Positions 17,372-31,791 of a stretch of DNA of 64,000 nucleotides are shown here, piece after piece. Numbering within the stretch: the first letter of the stretch is position 1; every line of letters begins with the position of its first letter. The DNA is from Janibacter limosus. GTDB taxonomy: Bacteria; Actinomycetota; Actinomycetes; Actinomycetales; Dermatophilaceae. Location: positions 1,488,001 to 1,552,000 of the forward strand of contig NZ_CP036164.1 in assembly GCF_004295485.1 (NCBI RefSeq), read 5' to 3'. Both the position numbers and the translations under genes were made by a program. The notes below the pieces were generated by a model. The model searched no databases. It was not told the DNA's origin and was given only the letters and a program-made list of their open reading frames with translations.

Positions 17372-18372
17372 AGCGTCCCTACCCCGGCCTGTCGCCGCTC
17401 CTCGGCGCGCTGACCACCTTCCTCGACAACGGCGGTCGCGGTTCGATCCTCGACGCGGCGCACGAGGACATCCTCGCCGCGCGGGCCAAGGTCTTCCCGA
17501 CCTCGCCCCCCTTCTCCTGGATCACCGGTCGCGTCTCGCCGCGGGTGACGATCGACGAAGGGAGCGCGCCGGCACGTGACGGGGCGAGCATCCCCCTTCG
17601 CTGGTACACGCCGGTGACGCGAAGGGCGGGACGTCCGGTCGTCGTCTACCTCCACGGCGGCGGGTGGGTGCAGGGCAACACCCCGATGTACGACCCGCTG
17701 TGCACCCACCTCGCGGCCGAGCTCGACGCACTCGTCGTGAGCGTGGACTACCGGATGGCACCGGAGCACCGGGCACCCGTCGCGGCCCACGACGCCATCG
17801 ACGTCACCCGGTGGCTGCACGAGGAGCCTCAGCGGGGCGCCGACCCCACCCGGATCGCGCTCTGCGGCGACTCGGCCGGTGGCAACCTCTCGGCGGTCGT
17901 CGCGCAGCAGCTGCGGGACTTGCGCACCGACGACGGCGAGCCGGTCATCCGCCACCAGGCACTGATCTACCCCGCGACCGACCTCACGCTGGCCTCACCC
18001 TCGCTCGACGAGCACGCCGAGGGCGCGATCCTCTCCAAGGCGAAGGTCCTCGCCTTCCGTGCCCACTACCTCGGCGAGCAGCCGGACGCGGTCCGGACCG
18101 ACGACCCGATCGTCTCCCCGCTCTTCGGCGACGTCACCGGAGTGGCCCCGGCGCTCGTCCAGACAGCCGACCTCGACCCGATCCGCGACGACGGGCTGCG
18201 CTACGCCGAGGCACTGCGGGCGGCGGGCGTCGAGGTGCGTGCCACCAACTACGTCGGCCTGCCGCACGGCTTCGCCAGCTTCCCCGGCGTGGCGCGCTCC
18301 GGTGCCCAGCACCGTGCCGAGCTCGTCACCGAGATCCGTCGCCACCTGATCGGGAGCACCCCCGGTGCGTGA
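17368..18372 (+). CDS. Alpha/beta hydrolase (HSL-type esterase) 2
   Basis: A 334-residue second family IV esterase, evidently a tandem duplicate of its neighbour: Y-L-H-G-G-G-W, Y-R-M-A-P-E-H-R-A-P, G-D-S-A-G-G-N and L-P-H-G-F occur in matching order. The natural ester substrate is not identifiable. It overlaps the preceding gene by ATGA and the following DUF3054 gene by 8 bases, so all three are one operon inserted on the plus strand between dop and mpa. Confidence 0.9.
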   Translation: MKRPYPGLSPLLGALTTFLDNGGRGSILDAAHEDILAARAKVFPTSPPFSWITGRVSPRVTIDEGSAPARDGASIPLRWYTPVTRRAGRPVVVYLHGGGWVQGNTPMYDPLCTHLAAELDALVVSVDYRMAPEHRAPVAAHDAIDVTRWLHEEPQRGADPTRIALCGDSAGGNLSAVVAQQLRDLRTDDGEPVIRHQALIYPATDLTLASPSLDEHAEGAILSKAKVLAFRAHYLGEQPDAVRTDDPIVSPLFGDVTGVAPALVQTADLDPIRDDGLRYAEALRAAGVEVRATNYVGLPHGFASFPGVARSGAQHRAELVTEIRRHLIGSTPGA

Positions 18373-18961
18373 GCGGGACGAGCGCCTGGGCTCGCCCGGC
18401 CGGCGCACGGCCCTGGCCGCGGGCCTCGACGTGCTCGTCGTCGCCGTCTTCACCCTCATCGGCCGCCGGACCCACGCGGAGCCGCTGGACCCGGCGGGGT
18501 GGTGGGACACGGCCTGGCCCTTCCTCGCGGGGCTCGCGATCGGGTGGTCGGTCGTCGCCCTGTCGAGCCGGGCATGGCCGACGCGTTTGTGGCACGGGGT
18601 GACCGTGTGGATCGCCACGGTCTTCGGCGGCATGGCGCTGCGCGACATGGTCGGCCAGGGGACGGCGCTCCCCTTCGTCGTCGTCGCGACGATCTTCCTC
18701 GGCGTGACACTCGTGGGGTGGCGGCTCCTGGTGTGGGCCGTGGACCGTCGTCGTCCGGAGCCGGCCCGTCCGAGCGGCACAGGACGCGGGCGCGTGCACC
18801 CGCCGATGCAGCACACCGAGGTGGGCGACCCCCTAGGGCTGGAGGAGCTCAGCGGCCCTCGCGAGGCCACGCCCGGACGGGGCGTGGTGCCCCCCGCCGA
18901 CCGGGAGCGGATCGCCGGCGAGCTGGGCATCCGGCAGCCGCGCTCCCCCGAGGACTCCTGA
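18365..18961 (+). CDS. DUF3054 membrane protein
   Basis: A 198-residue integral membrane protein matching the actinobacterial DUF3054 family in its first 125 residues, with four hydrophobic segments. Family features include V-F-T-L-I-G-R-R-T-H and the pattern W-P-F-L-A-G-L-A-I-G-W. A Pro/Arg-rich cytoplasmic tail follows. The GTG at 18365 overlaps the esterase stop. Function unknown. Confidence 0.75.
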   Translation: MRERDERLGSPGRRTALAAGLDVLVVAVFTLIGRRTHAEPLDPAGWWDTAWPFLAGLAIGWSVVALSSRAWPTRLWHGVTVWIATVFGGMALRDMVGQGTALPFVVVATIFLGVTLVGWRLLVWAVDRRRPEPARPSGTGRGRVHPPMQHTEVGDPLGLEELSGPREATPGRGVVPPADRERIAGELGIRQPRSPEDS

Positions 18962-19026
18962 GCCGCCTCCGCCCACCCGCAGGATGAGCACCCTTGCTCA
19001 CGACCCGGTCGACCGGCGTGCGGACC

Positions 19027-19404
19027 ATGGGGACCATGGCCACCCCGCAGACACCAAGGCACCAGCGAGGCCGGGCCGCGCTCGTCGTCGTGGGTTGGCT
19101 CCTCGCCGTCGTAGCCGTCGTCGCGTTCGCCTGGGTGGTGGCTCCGGACTACAACGCTGGGGGCCAGTGCGAGGGGCTGGGGTTCGGGTGCACGCTCACG
19201 CCGAGGGACATGGTCGGCTTCGCTGCCCTCCTGGGCACGCCGATCGCCCTCGGGACGCTCCTGGGCGGGCTGGGCGTCGTGGCCGCGGTCGGGTCCACCG
19301 CCTGGGGGCGACGGCTCAGTGCTCTGGCCCTCGGCACTCTGGCGACGGTCGTCGGCGTGCTGCTGACCCTCGGCGTCGGTGCCGTCCTCCTCGGCCTACG
19401 CTGA
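19027..19404 (+). CDS. Small hypothetical membrane protein
   Basis: About 125 residues with a basic N-terminus and three or four hydrophobic helices. A short loop after the first helix holds two cysteines (G-Q-C-E-G-L-G-F-G-C), possibly a disulfide on the outer face. Start is uncertain: ATG 19027, ATG 19036 or TTG 18994 are in frame, none with a strong ribosome site. I do not recognise the family. It converges on mpa with only 8 bases between stops. Confidence 0.6.
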   Translation: MGTMATPQTPRHQRGRAALVVVGWLLAVVAVVAFAWVVAPDYNAGGQCEGLGFGCTLTPRDMVGFAALLGTPIALGTLLGGLGVVAAVGSTAWGRRLSALALGTLATVVGVLLTLGVGAVLLGLR

Positions 19405-19412
19405 CGGCTCCC

Positions 19413-21074
19413 TCAGAGGTACTGCCCCGTCCGTGAACCCGTGTCGATGGACCGCCCCGGCTCCGCGCCACCCGTCTTGCCGCCGATGAGCGTGCGGATG
19501 TAGACGATCCGCTCGCCCTTCTTGCCCGAGATCTTCGCCCAGTCGTCGGGGTTGGTCGTGTTGGGCAGGTCCTCGTTCTCCTTGAACTCCGCGATGCACG
19601 CGTCCAGCACGTGGCCCACCCGTATCCCCTCGGTGCCGGTGGTGAGGAAGTCCTTGATCGCGGCCTTCTTGGACCGGTCGACGATGTTCTGGATCATCGC
19701 GCCGGAGTTGAAGTCCTTGAAGTACAGGATCTCCTTGTCGCCGCCCTGGTAGGTGACCTCCAGGAACTGGTTGGCGTCGGACTCCGCGTACATGTGCTCC
19801 ACGGCCGCGTCGATCATCCCGGCGACCGTCGCCTGACGGTCGCCGTCGTGCTCCTCGAGGTCCTCGGGGTGCAGCGGCAGGTCTGCGGTCAGGTACTTGC
19901 TGAAGATGTCGCGGGCGCCCTCGGCGTCGGGCCGCTCGATCTTGATCTTCACGTCGAGCCGGCCGGGGCGCAGGATCGCGGGGTCGATCATGTCCTCACG
20001 GTTGGTCGCACCGATGACGATGACATTGTCGAGGCCCTCGACGCCGTCGATCTCGGCGAGCAGCTGCGGGACGATCGTCGTCTCGACGTCGGAGGAGACG
20101 CCGGAGCCGCGGGTGCGGAAGAGGCTGTCCATCTCGTCGAAGAAGACGACCACGGGCGTGCCGTCGCTCGACTTCTCGCGGGCGCGGTGGAAGATCAGCC
20201 GGATGTGCCGCTCGGTCTCGCCGACATACTTGTTGAGCAGCTCCGGGCCCTTGATGTTGAGGAAGTAGGCCGTGGCGCTCTCCTGCCCCGTGCGCTCGGC
20301 GACCTTGCGCGCCAACGACGCCGCGACCGCCTTGGCGATCATCGTCTTGCCGTTGCCGGGAGGACCGTAGAGCAGGACCCCCTTCGGCGCCTTGAGCTTG
20401 TGGCGCTCGTAGAGGTCGGCGTGCAGGTAGGGCAGCTCGACGCTGTCGCGGATCGCCTCGATCTGCGCGCTGAGCCCGCCGATGTCGTCATAGCCGAGGT
20501 CGGGCACCTCCTCGAGGACGAGGTCGGCGACCTCCGCCCGCGGGATCCGCTCGACCGCGATGTTGCTGCGCTGGTCGACGAGCACGGCATCGCCGACCCG
20601 CACCTGCTTGCCGGTGACCCGGGTGCCGCGGCGCACGACCCGCTCCTCGTCCTGGCGCATGAGCACGAGCAGCCGGTCCTCGTCGAGGACCTCCTTGACG
20701 ACGACGACCTCGCCGGCGACGTCCTCGGCGTGGACCGAGACGACATTCATCGCCTCGTTGAGCCGCACCTCGCGGCCGACGCCGAGCTCGCTCGACTCGA
20801 CAGCCGGGGAGACGGCCACGTGCATCTTGCGTCCGCCCGAGAGCACGTCGACCGTGTTGTCGGCGTCGTGGACGTCGACGATCACGGCATAGGACGAAGG
20901 GGGCTGGGCCAGACGCTCGATCTCCTCACGGAGCGAGACGATCTGCTGGCGGGCGTCCTTGAGCGTGCGCACGAGACGCTCGTTCTGGGAGGCGACGGTC
21001 GACATCTGCGACTGCTGGTGGGCCAGCTTGTCCTGCAGTGCCCGCACGTCCTGGGGGCTGGGCTCGGTGGTCAT
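19413..21074 (-). CDS. mpa: Proteasome-associated ATPase Mpa/ARC
   Basis: A 553-residue AAA ATPase that recognises Pup, unfolds tagged proteins and feeds the proteasome. N-terminal coiled coil (about 8-57) binds Pup; two OB-fold domains follow (about 60-190); the AAA module has Walker A GPPGNGKT (237-244) and Walker B F-F-D-E-M-D (about 311-316). It ends G-Q-Y-L, giving the penultimate tyrosine needed to dock on the 20S ring. ATG 21074 (MTTEPSP) is preferred over a frame continuing upstream. It is separated from dop by the plus-strand esterase block. Confidence 0.97.
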   Translation of the reverse strand: MTTEPSPQDVRALQDKLAHQQSQMSTVASQNERLVRTLKDARQQIVSLREEIERLAQPPSSYAVIVDVHDADNTVDVLSGGRKMHVAVSPAVESSELGVGREVRLNEAMNVVSVHAEDVAGEVVVVKEVLDEDRLLVLMRQDEERVVRRGTRVTGKQVRVGDAVLVDQRSNIAVERIPRAEVADLVLEEVPDLGYDDIGGLSAQIEAIRDSVELPYLHADLYERHKLKAPKGVLLYGPPGNGKTMIAKAVAASLARKVAERTGQESATAYFLNIKGPELLNKYVGETERHIRLIFHRAREKSSDGTPVVVFFDEMDSLFRTRGSGVSSDVETTIVPQLLAEIDGVEGLDNVIVIGATNREDMIDPAILRPGRLDVKIKIERPDAEGARDIFSKYLTADLPLHPEDLEEHDGDRQATVAGMIDAAVEHMYAESDANQFLEVTYQGGDKEILYFKDFNSGAMIQNIVDRSKKAAIKDFLTTGTEGIRVGHVLDACIAEFKENEDLPNTTNPDDWAKISGKKGERIVYIRTLIGGKTGGAEPGRSIDTGSRTGQYL

Positions 21075-21133
21075 GGACTTGTGCTCCCTTCCCGCCGTGG
21101 TGACGGCGTTCCCTGCCAGTCTCTCGCGTCTGC

Positions 21134-23277
<2,144 letters not shown>

Positions 23278-23302
23278 GCCCTGACCCTAGGCGAGAGGCC
23301 GG

Positions 23303-23358
23303 AATGAGGATCACACGGGTCGAATGAGGTTCGTTGACGTCACAAAGGGATAATGAGG
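23303..23358. promoter_or_regulatory. Triple AATGAGG direct repeat upstream of metH
   Basis: AATGAGG occurs at 23303-23309, 23323-23329 and 23352-23358, start-to-start distances 20 and 29 bases, in the 115-base divergent region between the site-2 protease gene and metH. TTGACG at 23334 could be a -35 element, but no convincing -10 at proper spacing was found. No B12 box or other riboswitch core was recognised. Possible activator or repressor sites. Confidence 0.4.
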
Positions 23359-23392
23359 ACGCACTCCGCCCCCTTCGAAGAGGATCTTCACG

Positions 23393-27111
<3,719 letters not shown>

Positions 27112-27115
<4 letters not shown>

Positions 27116-27969
27116 GGGCCGCGCTCTCCCCTTCGCGGGCTGCTGACTTCAAGCAGTGCCCCCTGAAGTTCCGGTTCCGCACGATCGACGGCCTCGAGGA
27201 GGCACCCTCGCCGGCGGCGGCGCGAGGCACGCTCGTGCACGCCGTGCTCGAGGAGATCTTCGAACTGCCCGCTGTCGAGCGCACCCCCGAGGCCGCGCGG
27301 GCGCTGGTGCCGGGTCGGTGGGCCGCGATGGTCGCCGACCGACCCGAGCTCGCCGAGATGCTGGCGGACGAGGCGTCACTCAGCGAGGAGTCGTGGTTTG
27401 CCGCTGCCGAGAAGCTGGTGGACCGGTGGTTCACCCTCGAGGATCCGTCGAGACTCGAGCCCTCTCACCGTGAGGTCAAGGTCGAGACCGAGGTCGACGG
27501 CTTGGTGCTGCGCGGCATCATCGACCGGCTGGACATCGCCCCCACCGGTGAGGTGCGGGTCGTCGACTACAAGACGGGGCGCACGCCTGCGGCGGGCTTC
27601 GAGGGCAAGGCCCTCTTCCAGATGAAGTTCTACGGCTTGGTCATCTGGCGCCGCACGGGCCGGATCCCCGACCTGCTGCAGCTGGTCTACCTCAAGGACG
27701 GCACGGTGATCCGCTACGTCCCCGACGAGGCCGACCTGCTGTCCCTCGAGCGCAATGTCCGAGCGGTGTGGACGGCGATCGAGCAGGCCGTGGCCGCCCG
27801 CGACTTCCGCCCCAACCCGACGAAGCTGTGCGGGTGGTGCGACTTCAAGCCGCTCTGCCCCGCCTTCGGCGGCACTCCCCCGGCGCTGCCGGAGACGATC
27901 GAGATCACCACCCCCGAGGCCGCGCTGACCGCCGAAGCCAGCGCACCCCCTTCGCCCGCCTGGCCCTGA
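27112..27969 (+). CDS. RecB family PD-(D/E)XK nuclease, Fe-S type
   Basis: A 285-residue single-domain nuclease of the RecB/Cas4-like class. Conserved elements: [14 protein letters not shown] at the N-terminus, G-T-L-V-H-A-V-L-E, catalytic G-I-I-D-R-L-D and V-V-D-Y-K-T-G, then the C-terminal [11 protein letters not shown]. The N-terminal Cys plus three C-terminal Cys probably bind a 4Fe-4S cluster. GTG 27112 overlaps the metH stop; the long frame upstream is a metH shadow. M. tuberculosis has the equivalent Rv2119 nearby. No CRISPR elements accompany it. Confidence 0.9.
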
Positions 27970-27972
27970 GTC

Positions 27973-28122
27973 CGCATCTCCTTAAGGTCGTGTGCAGTGG
28001 GTGCGCATCTCCTTAAGGAGATGCGGCCTGGGGTGCGCATCTCCTTAAGGTCGTGCGGCCGGGTGCGCATTTCCTTAAGGAGATGCGGTCTGGGGGGTGC
28101 GCATTTTCCTTAAGGAGATGCG
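27973..28122. repeat. Intergenic palindromic repeat array 3 (5 units, two symmetric)
   Basis: Units at 27973-27994, 28004-28025, 28036-28057, 28066-28087 and 28100-28122. Unit 2 (arms CGCATCT and AGATGCG around CCTTAAGG) is a perfect 22-bp palindrome; unit 4 is nearly so; unit 5 is nearly so with one inserted T. Units 1 and 3 have the asymmetric TCG half. Spacing is 31, 32, 30 and 34 bp. The array lies between convergent genes; unit 5 supplies the TAA stop of the HAD gene at 28110-28112. Confidence 0.95.
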
Positions 28123-28829
28123 GTGGCCGGGTCGGCGAGTGCCGAGCCGAGCGCGAGGGGCATGAGGTCGAAGGGGGTGACGCCCACCAACGTGGTGAGC
28201 GGCACCGCTCCGTCGATGGCCGGGACCTCGACGACGTGCGGGACGGCCAGGGTCGGCACGCCTGCGGCGACGGCAGAGCGAACACCCGTCGGCGAGTCCT
28301 CGATGGCGACACAGGCCACGGGATCGACGCCCAGCTGCTCCGCAGCGGTCAGGTAGGGCTCGGGGTGCGGCTTGCCGTGGGTCACGAGGTCACCCGAGAC
28401 CACGATGCCGAAGGACCCGGGCTCCGTCGCGTCGACGACGGCCTGCGCCAGCTCGGTCCACGACATCGTCACCAGGGCCGAGGGGATGTCCGCCTCGCGG
28501 CAGGCGGCCAGCAGCTCGCGGGCCCCGGGTCGCCACGGCACCTCGTCGGCGATCTGCTCGATCACCCGCGACTGCAGCCGGTGGACGACCTCCTCCGGCG
28601 TCAGGTCGACCGGGGAGTTGTCGAGGATGAACTGCGCGGAGACGAGCAGGGGGTTGCCGACGAGCTGGACGGCGAGCTCATGGCTCCAGGTGCCGCCGAA
28701 CTCCTCGACGAGCTCGTGCTCGGCCGTCATCCAGTAGGGCTCGGTGTCGACGAGGGTGCCGTCCATGTCCCACAGGACGGCGGCCGGGACGTCACGACGC
28801 GCGCTCGGCGCGGGGATCACAGTGCTCAC
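28110..28829 (-). CDS. HAD-superfamily hydrolase (beta-phosphoglucomutase-like phosphatase)
   Basis: A 239-residue haloacid-dehalogenase phosphatase of subfamily IA. Motif I is L-W-D-M-D-G-T-L-V-D-T (two catalytic Asp), motif II S-A-L-V-T-M-S, motif III H-G-K-P-H-P-E-P-Y and motif IV A-I-E-D-S-P-T-G-V-R-S-A. The start is GTG 28829. The last codons and the TAA stop lie inside repeat array 3, so the C-terminal T-A-S-P is repeat-derived. Divergent from the PAC2 gene with 29 bases between starts. Substrate unknown. Confidence 0.92.
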   Translation of the reverse strand: MSTVIPAPSARRDVPAAVLWDMDGTLVDTEPYWMTAEHELVEEFGGTWSHELAVQLVGNPLLVSAQFILDNSPVDLTPEEVVHRLQSRVIEQIADEVPWRPGARELLAACREADIPSALVTMSWTELAQAVVDATEPGSFGIVVSGDLVTHGKPHPEPYLTAAEQLGVDPVACVAIEDSPTGVRSAVAAGVPTLAVPHVVEVPAIDGAVPLTTLVGVTPFDLMPLALGSALADPATASP

Positions 28830-28858
28830 GAGAGCACACGGTAGCCCGACGTAGGCTG

Positions 28859-29722
28859 GTGGACGTGATCGAGATCGAGGACCTGCCCGAGCTGCACGAC
28901 CCCGTCATGATCTGTGCCTTCGAGGGTTGGAACGACGCGGGCGAAGCAGCCTCACGCGTCATCGAGCACCTGGGCGACCTCTGGGACGCCGAGGCCGTCG
29001 CGGCCATCGACCCCGAGGACTACTACGACTTCCAGGTCACCCGGCCCCGGGTCATCAACCAGGGGCAGGGGCGCGGCATCCACTGGAACACCACCCGCGT
29101 CCTGCTGGCCTCCCCCGACAGCCTCGGCCGCGACGTCCTCCTCGTCACCGGGATCGAGCCCTCCTTCCGGTGGCGCGCCTTCACCACCGAGATCCTCGAC
29201 CTCGCCGCCTCGCACGGGGTCACCACCGTCATCACCCTGGGTGCCCTGCTCGCCGACGTGGCCCACACGCGACCGATCCCGGTCACCTGCTCCAGCGAGG
29301 ACGAGGGCGTGGCCTACCGACACGAGCTCGAGCCAGCGCGCTACGAGGGGCCCACCGGCATCACTGGGGTCGTCGCCGACGGCGCCCACCAGGCCGAGAT
29401 GATCTCGATCTCCGCGTGGGCGGCCGTCCCCCACTACGCGTCGCAGGTCCCCTGCCCCAAGGCGTCGCTCGCCCTGCTCGTCCAGCTCGAGGACCTCCTC
29501 GACTCCGTCATCGACCACGGTGAGCTCGAGGACGAGACCCGCGCCTGGGAGCGCGGGGTCGACGAGCTCGCCAACACCGACGAGGACGTCGCCGAGTACG
29601 TCTCCGCGCTGGAGAGCGCGCAGGACACCTCAGAGCTGCCGGAGGCCAGCGGCGATGCGATCGCCAAGGAGTTCGAGAGGTACCTGCGCCGCCGGGGCGA
29701 CGACACCGCCGGCCCGGCCTGA
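28859..29722 (+). CDS. PAC2 family protein
   Basis: A 287-residue protein of the PAC2 family, named for a eukaryotic proteasome-assembly chaperone fold. The core includes P-V-M-I-C-A-F-E-G-W-N-D-A-G-E-A-A-S and L-L-V-T-G-I-E-P-S-F-R-W, then I-T-L-G-A-L-L-A-D-V-A-H-T-R-P. An acidic C-terminal helix follows. GTG 28859 or GTG 28865 are both plausible starts. M. tuberculosis Rv2125 is the counterpart. A link to bacterial proteasome assembly is not established. Confidence 0.9.
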   Translation: MDVIEIEDLPELHDPVMICAFEGWNDAGEAASRVIEHLGDLWDAEAVAAIDPEDYYDFQVTRPRVINQGQGRGIHWNTTRVLLASPDSLGRDVLLVTGIEPSFRWRAFTTEILDLAASHGVTTVITLGALLADVAHTRPIPVTCSSEDEGVAYRHELEPARYEGPTGITGVVADGAHQAEMISISAWAAVPHYASQVPCPKASLALLVQLEDLLDSVIDHGELEDETRAWERGVDELANTDEDVAEYVSALESAQDTSELPEASGDAIAKEFERYLRRRGDDTAGPA

Positions 29723-29733
29723 GCCCCCTCCCG

Positions 29734-30975
29734 TCAGAGGCGGATGCCCAGCAGTCCGTCGATGGCCCGGGCGAGCTCCCCGGGGGCTGACTGCACGTCG
29801 CCACCAGCGCTGAGCGACAGGTCAGCCCACGCGTCGACGGCGGCCAGCGCGGCCGGGGTGTCGAGGTCGTCGGCCAGCGCCGCACGGACCGCGGCGATCG
29901 TCTCGCTGGCGTCGGGCCCACCGTCGGTCGACAGCCCGGAGCGCCAGCGCGCCAGCCGCTCCTGCGCCGTCGTCAGGTCGGCATCGGTCCACTCCCACTC
30001 ACCGCGGTAGTGGTGCGCCAGCAGCACGAGCCGGATCGCCATCGGGTCCACGCCCTCGCCACGCAGCGTCGAGACGCGCACGAGGTTGCCCTTGGACTTG
30101 CTCATCTTCTCGCCGTCGTAGGCGACCATCGCCTGGTGCGTGGTGTGCGCTGCGAAGGGCCGCTCGCCCGTGAGCGCCTCGGCCTGCACGACCGACATCT
30201 CGTGGTGGGGGAAGACGAGGTCGGTGCCCCCGCCCTGCACGTCGATGCGCTCACCGAGGTGCTCCATCGCGATGGCCGTGCACTCGATGTGCCAGCCGGG
30301 TCGGCCACGGCCGAGCGCGCCTGCGTCCCAGGCCGGCTCGCCGTCACGCTCACCGCGCCACAGCATCGGGTCGAGAGGGTCGCGCTTGCCGGGGCGCTGC
30401 GGGTCACCGCCTCGCTCCGCAGAGAACTCGAGCATGGTCTCGCGGCTGAGGTGGCTCAGCTCCCCGAGCCCCCCGGCGGCGGTGAGGTCGAGGTAGGTGT
30501 CCCGGACGCCGGCCTCGACGACCTCGTAGGTGACGCCACGGTCCACGAGTGCCTGCACGGCCTCGATGATCACGGGCATCGACTCCATGACGCCCATGAA
30601 GTGCTCCGGAGGGATCACGCCCAGTGCGGTCATGTCCTCGAGGAAGAGGGCGATCTGGTCCTGCCCCAGGTCGCGCCAGTCGACGCCGTCACGGGCGGCC
30701 CGCTCGAAGAGCGGGTCGTCGACATCGGTGACGTTCTGCACGTAGCTGACCGCTCGGCCGCCGTCGCGCAGCGCGCGGTTGACCAGGTCGAAGGTCACGT
30801 ACGTCGCGGCGTGGCCCATGTGGGTGGTGTCGTAGGGCGTCACCCCGCAGACGTAGAGACGCGCAGGGTCGCTCGCCTCGACCGGCGCCACCTCATCGCG
30901 CGCCACGTCATGCAGGCGAAGGGAGATGGGCTCTCCGGGGACGACGGGCAGGTGGGGGGTCGGCCAGGCTCTCAC
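29734..30975 (-). CDS. mshC: Mycothiol biosynthesis cysteine ligase MshC
   Basis: A 413-residue ATP-dependent ligase joining cysteine to GlcN-inositol in mycothiol synthesis. It has a cysteinyl-tRNA-synthetase-like core: Y-V-C-G-V-T-P-Y-D-T-T-H-M-G-H-A (Zn Cys43 and the HIGH-type motif) and K-M-S-K-S (290-294), but lacks the tRNA anticodon domain. W-H-I-E-C-T-A-I-A and G-G-G-T-D-L-V-F-P-H-H-E-M complete the zinc and cysteine pocket. GTG start at 30975. It is followed on the same transcript direction by nothing close; upstream lie the SCO1664, DUF3090 and phosphomutase genes. Confidence 0.95.
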   Translation of the reverse strand: MRAWPTPHLPVVPGEPISLRLHDVARDEVAPVEASDPARLYVCGVTPYDTTHMGHAATYVTFDLVNRALRDGGRAVSYVQNVTDVDDPLFERAARDGVDWRDLGQDQIALFLEDMTALGVIPPEHFMGVMESMPVIIEAVQALVDRGVTYEVVEAGVRDTYLDLTAAGGLGELSHLSRETMLEFSAERGGDPQRPGKRDPLDPMLWRGERDGEPAWDAGALGRGRPGWHIECTAIAMEHLGERIDVQGGGTDLVFPHHEMSVVQAEALTGERPFAAHTTHQAMVAYDGEKMSKSKGNLVRVSTLRGEGVDPMAIRLVLLAHHYRGEWEWTDADLTTAQERLARWRSGLSTDGGPDASETIAAVRAALADDLDTPAALAAVDAWADLSLSAGGDVQSAPGELARAIDGLLGIRL

Positions 30976-30999
30976 GCGGGACAGCCTACGAGGTCCCGA

Positions 31000-31788
31000 T
31001 CACAACGGTGGCCACGGGATGGCCGGCCACTCCCCAGAGGGCTCCGGGTGGGTCCCCGTGACCAGCAGCGACTCCACCCGCGCGCCCAGTGCCTCCACCT
31101 CGAGGTGGGTGAGCAGCCCGGCGAGCTCGGCGACGACCTCGTCGCGCTCCAGCGCTCCCGCCAGGTGGGTGAGCCGATCCAGGTCCTCGGCGGGGATCGC
31201 CTCGCCCGCCCAGCCCCACAGGACCGTGCGCAGCTTGGGGTCGGCGCTCAGGCCCACCCCGTGGTCGATGCCCCACAGCCGGCCGTCGTGGAGCAGGAGG
31301 TGCCCGCCCTTGCGGTCGGAGTTGTTGAGGGCGGCGTCCAGGACGGCCATCGACCGCAGGCGGGGATCGTCGGGGTGCGACAGGAGGAGGGGGGACCCCC
31401 CTTCGTCCTCGCCCTCCAGGACCACGAGGTTGCCGTCCGGGACGGTGCCGGGTGGCGTCACCGCGACGGGGGTCGGGCACAGGCTGGTGACGTCACCGAT
31501 CCATCGCTGCACCGCCCCCGGACCGGCCGGGCCGTCGCGCCACACCGTCTCGGGCACGAGGTCGAAGCCGCCGAGCGCGTCGATGCGCGATGCCGCCACC
31601 TCGCGCGCGGCGAGGGTGCCGTCGGGGAAGTCCCACAGGGGACGCTCGCCGTCGACCGGCTTGTAGGCGACCGTCACCGCGGGCGCGCCGGCGCAGCGCA
31701 CCTCACCGACGAGGACGACATTGCTCGCGAGCGGATGACGGCCGAGGACGATGAGCTCACCGTCGGTGAGCGAAGGGGGTGTGCCCAC
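31000..31788 (-). CDS. SCO1664-family, PI3/PI4-kinase-like protein
   Basis: A 262-residue protein of an actinobacterial family with a phosphatidylinositol 3/4-kinase-like fold. Kinase-like features: V-A-Y-K-P-V-D-G-E-R-P-L-W-D-F-P-D-G-T (ATP-binding Lys), V-L-D-A-A-L-N-N-S-D-R-K-G-G-H and L-W-G-I-D-H-G-V-G-L (metal-binding Asp). The substrate is unknown. It lies between mshC and DUF3090 with gaps of 24 and 3 bases, in an operon conserved across actinobacteria. Confidence 0.85.
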   Translation of the reverse strand: MGTPPSLTDGELIVLGRHPLASNVVLVGEVRCAGAPAVTVAYKPVDGERPLWDFPDGTLAAREVAASRIDALGGFDLVPETVWRDGPAGPGAVQRWIGDVTSLCPTPVAVTPPGTVPDGNLVVLEGEDEGGSPLLLSHPDDPRLRSMAVLDAALNNSDRKGGHLLLHDGRLWGIDHGVGLSADPKLRTVLWGWAGEAIPAEDLDRLTHLAGALERDEVVAELAGLLTHLEVEALGARVESLLVTGTHPEPSGEWPAIPWPPL

Positions 31789-31791
31789 GGC

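Noticed and set aside
23278..23392. Cobalamin or SAM riboswitch upstream of metH
   Set aside because: Only about 115 bases are available, and no B12 box or conserved SAM-riboswitch core was recognised. A covariance search would settle it.
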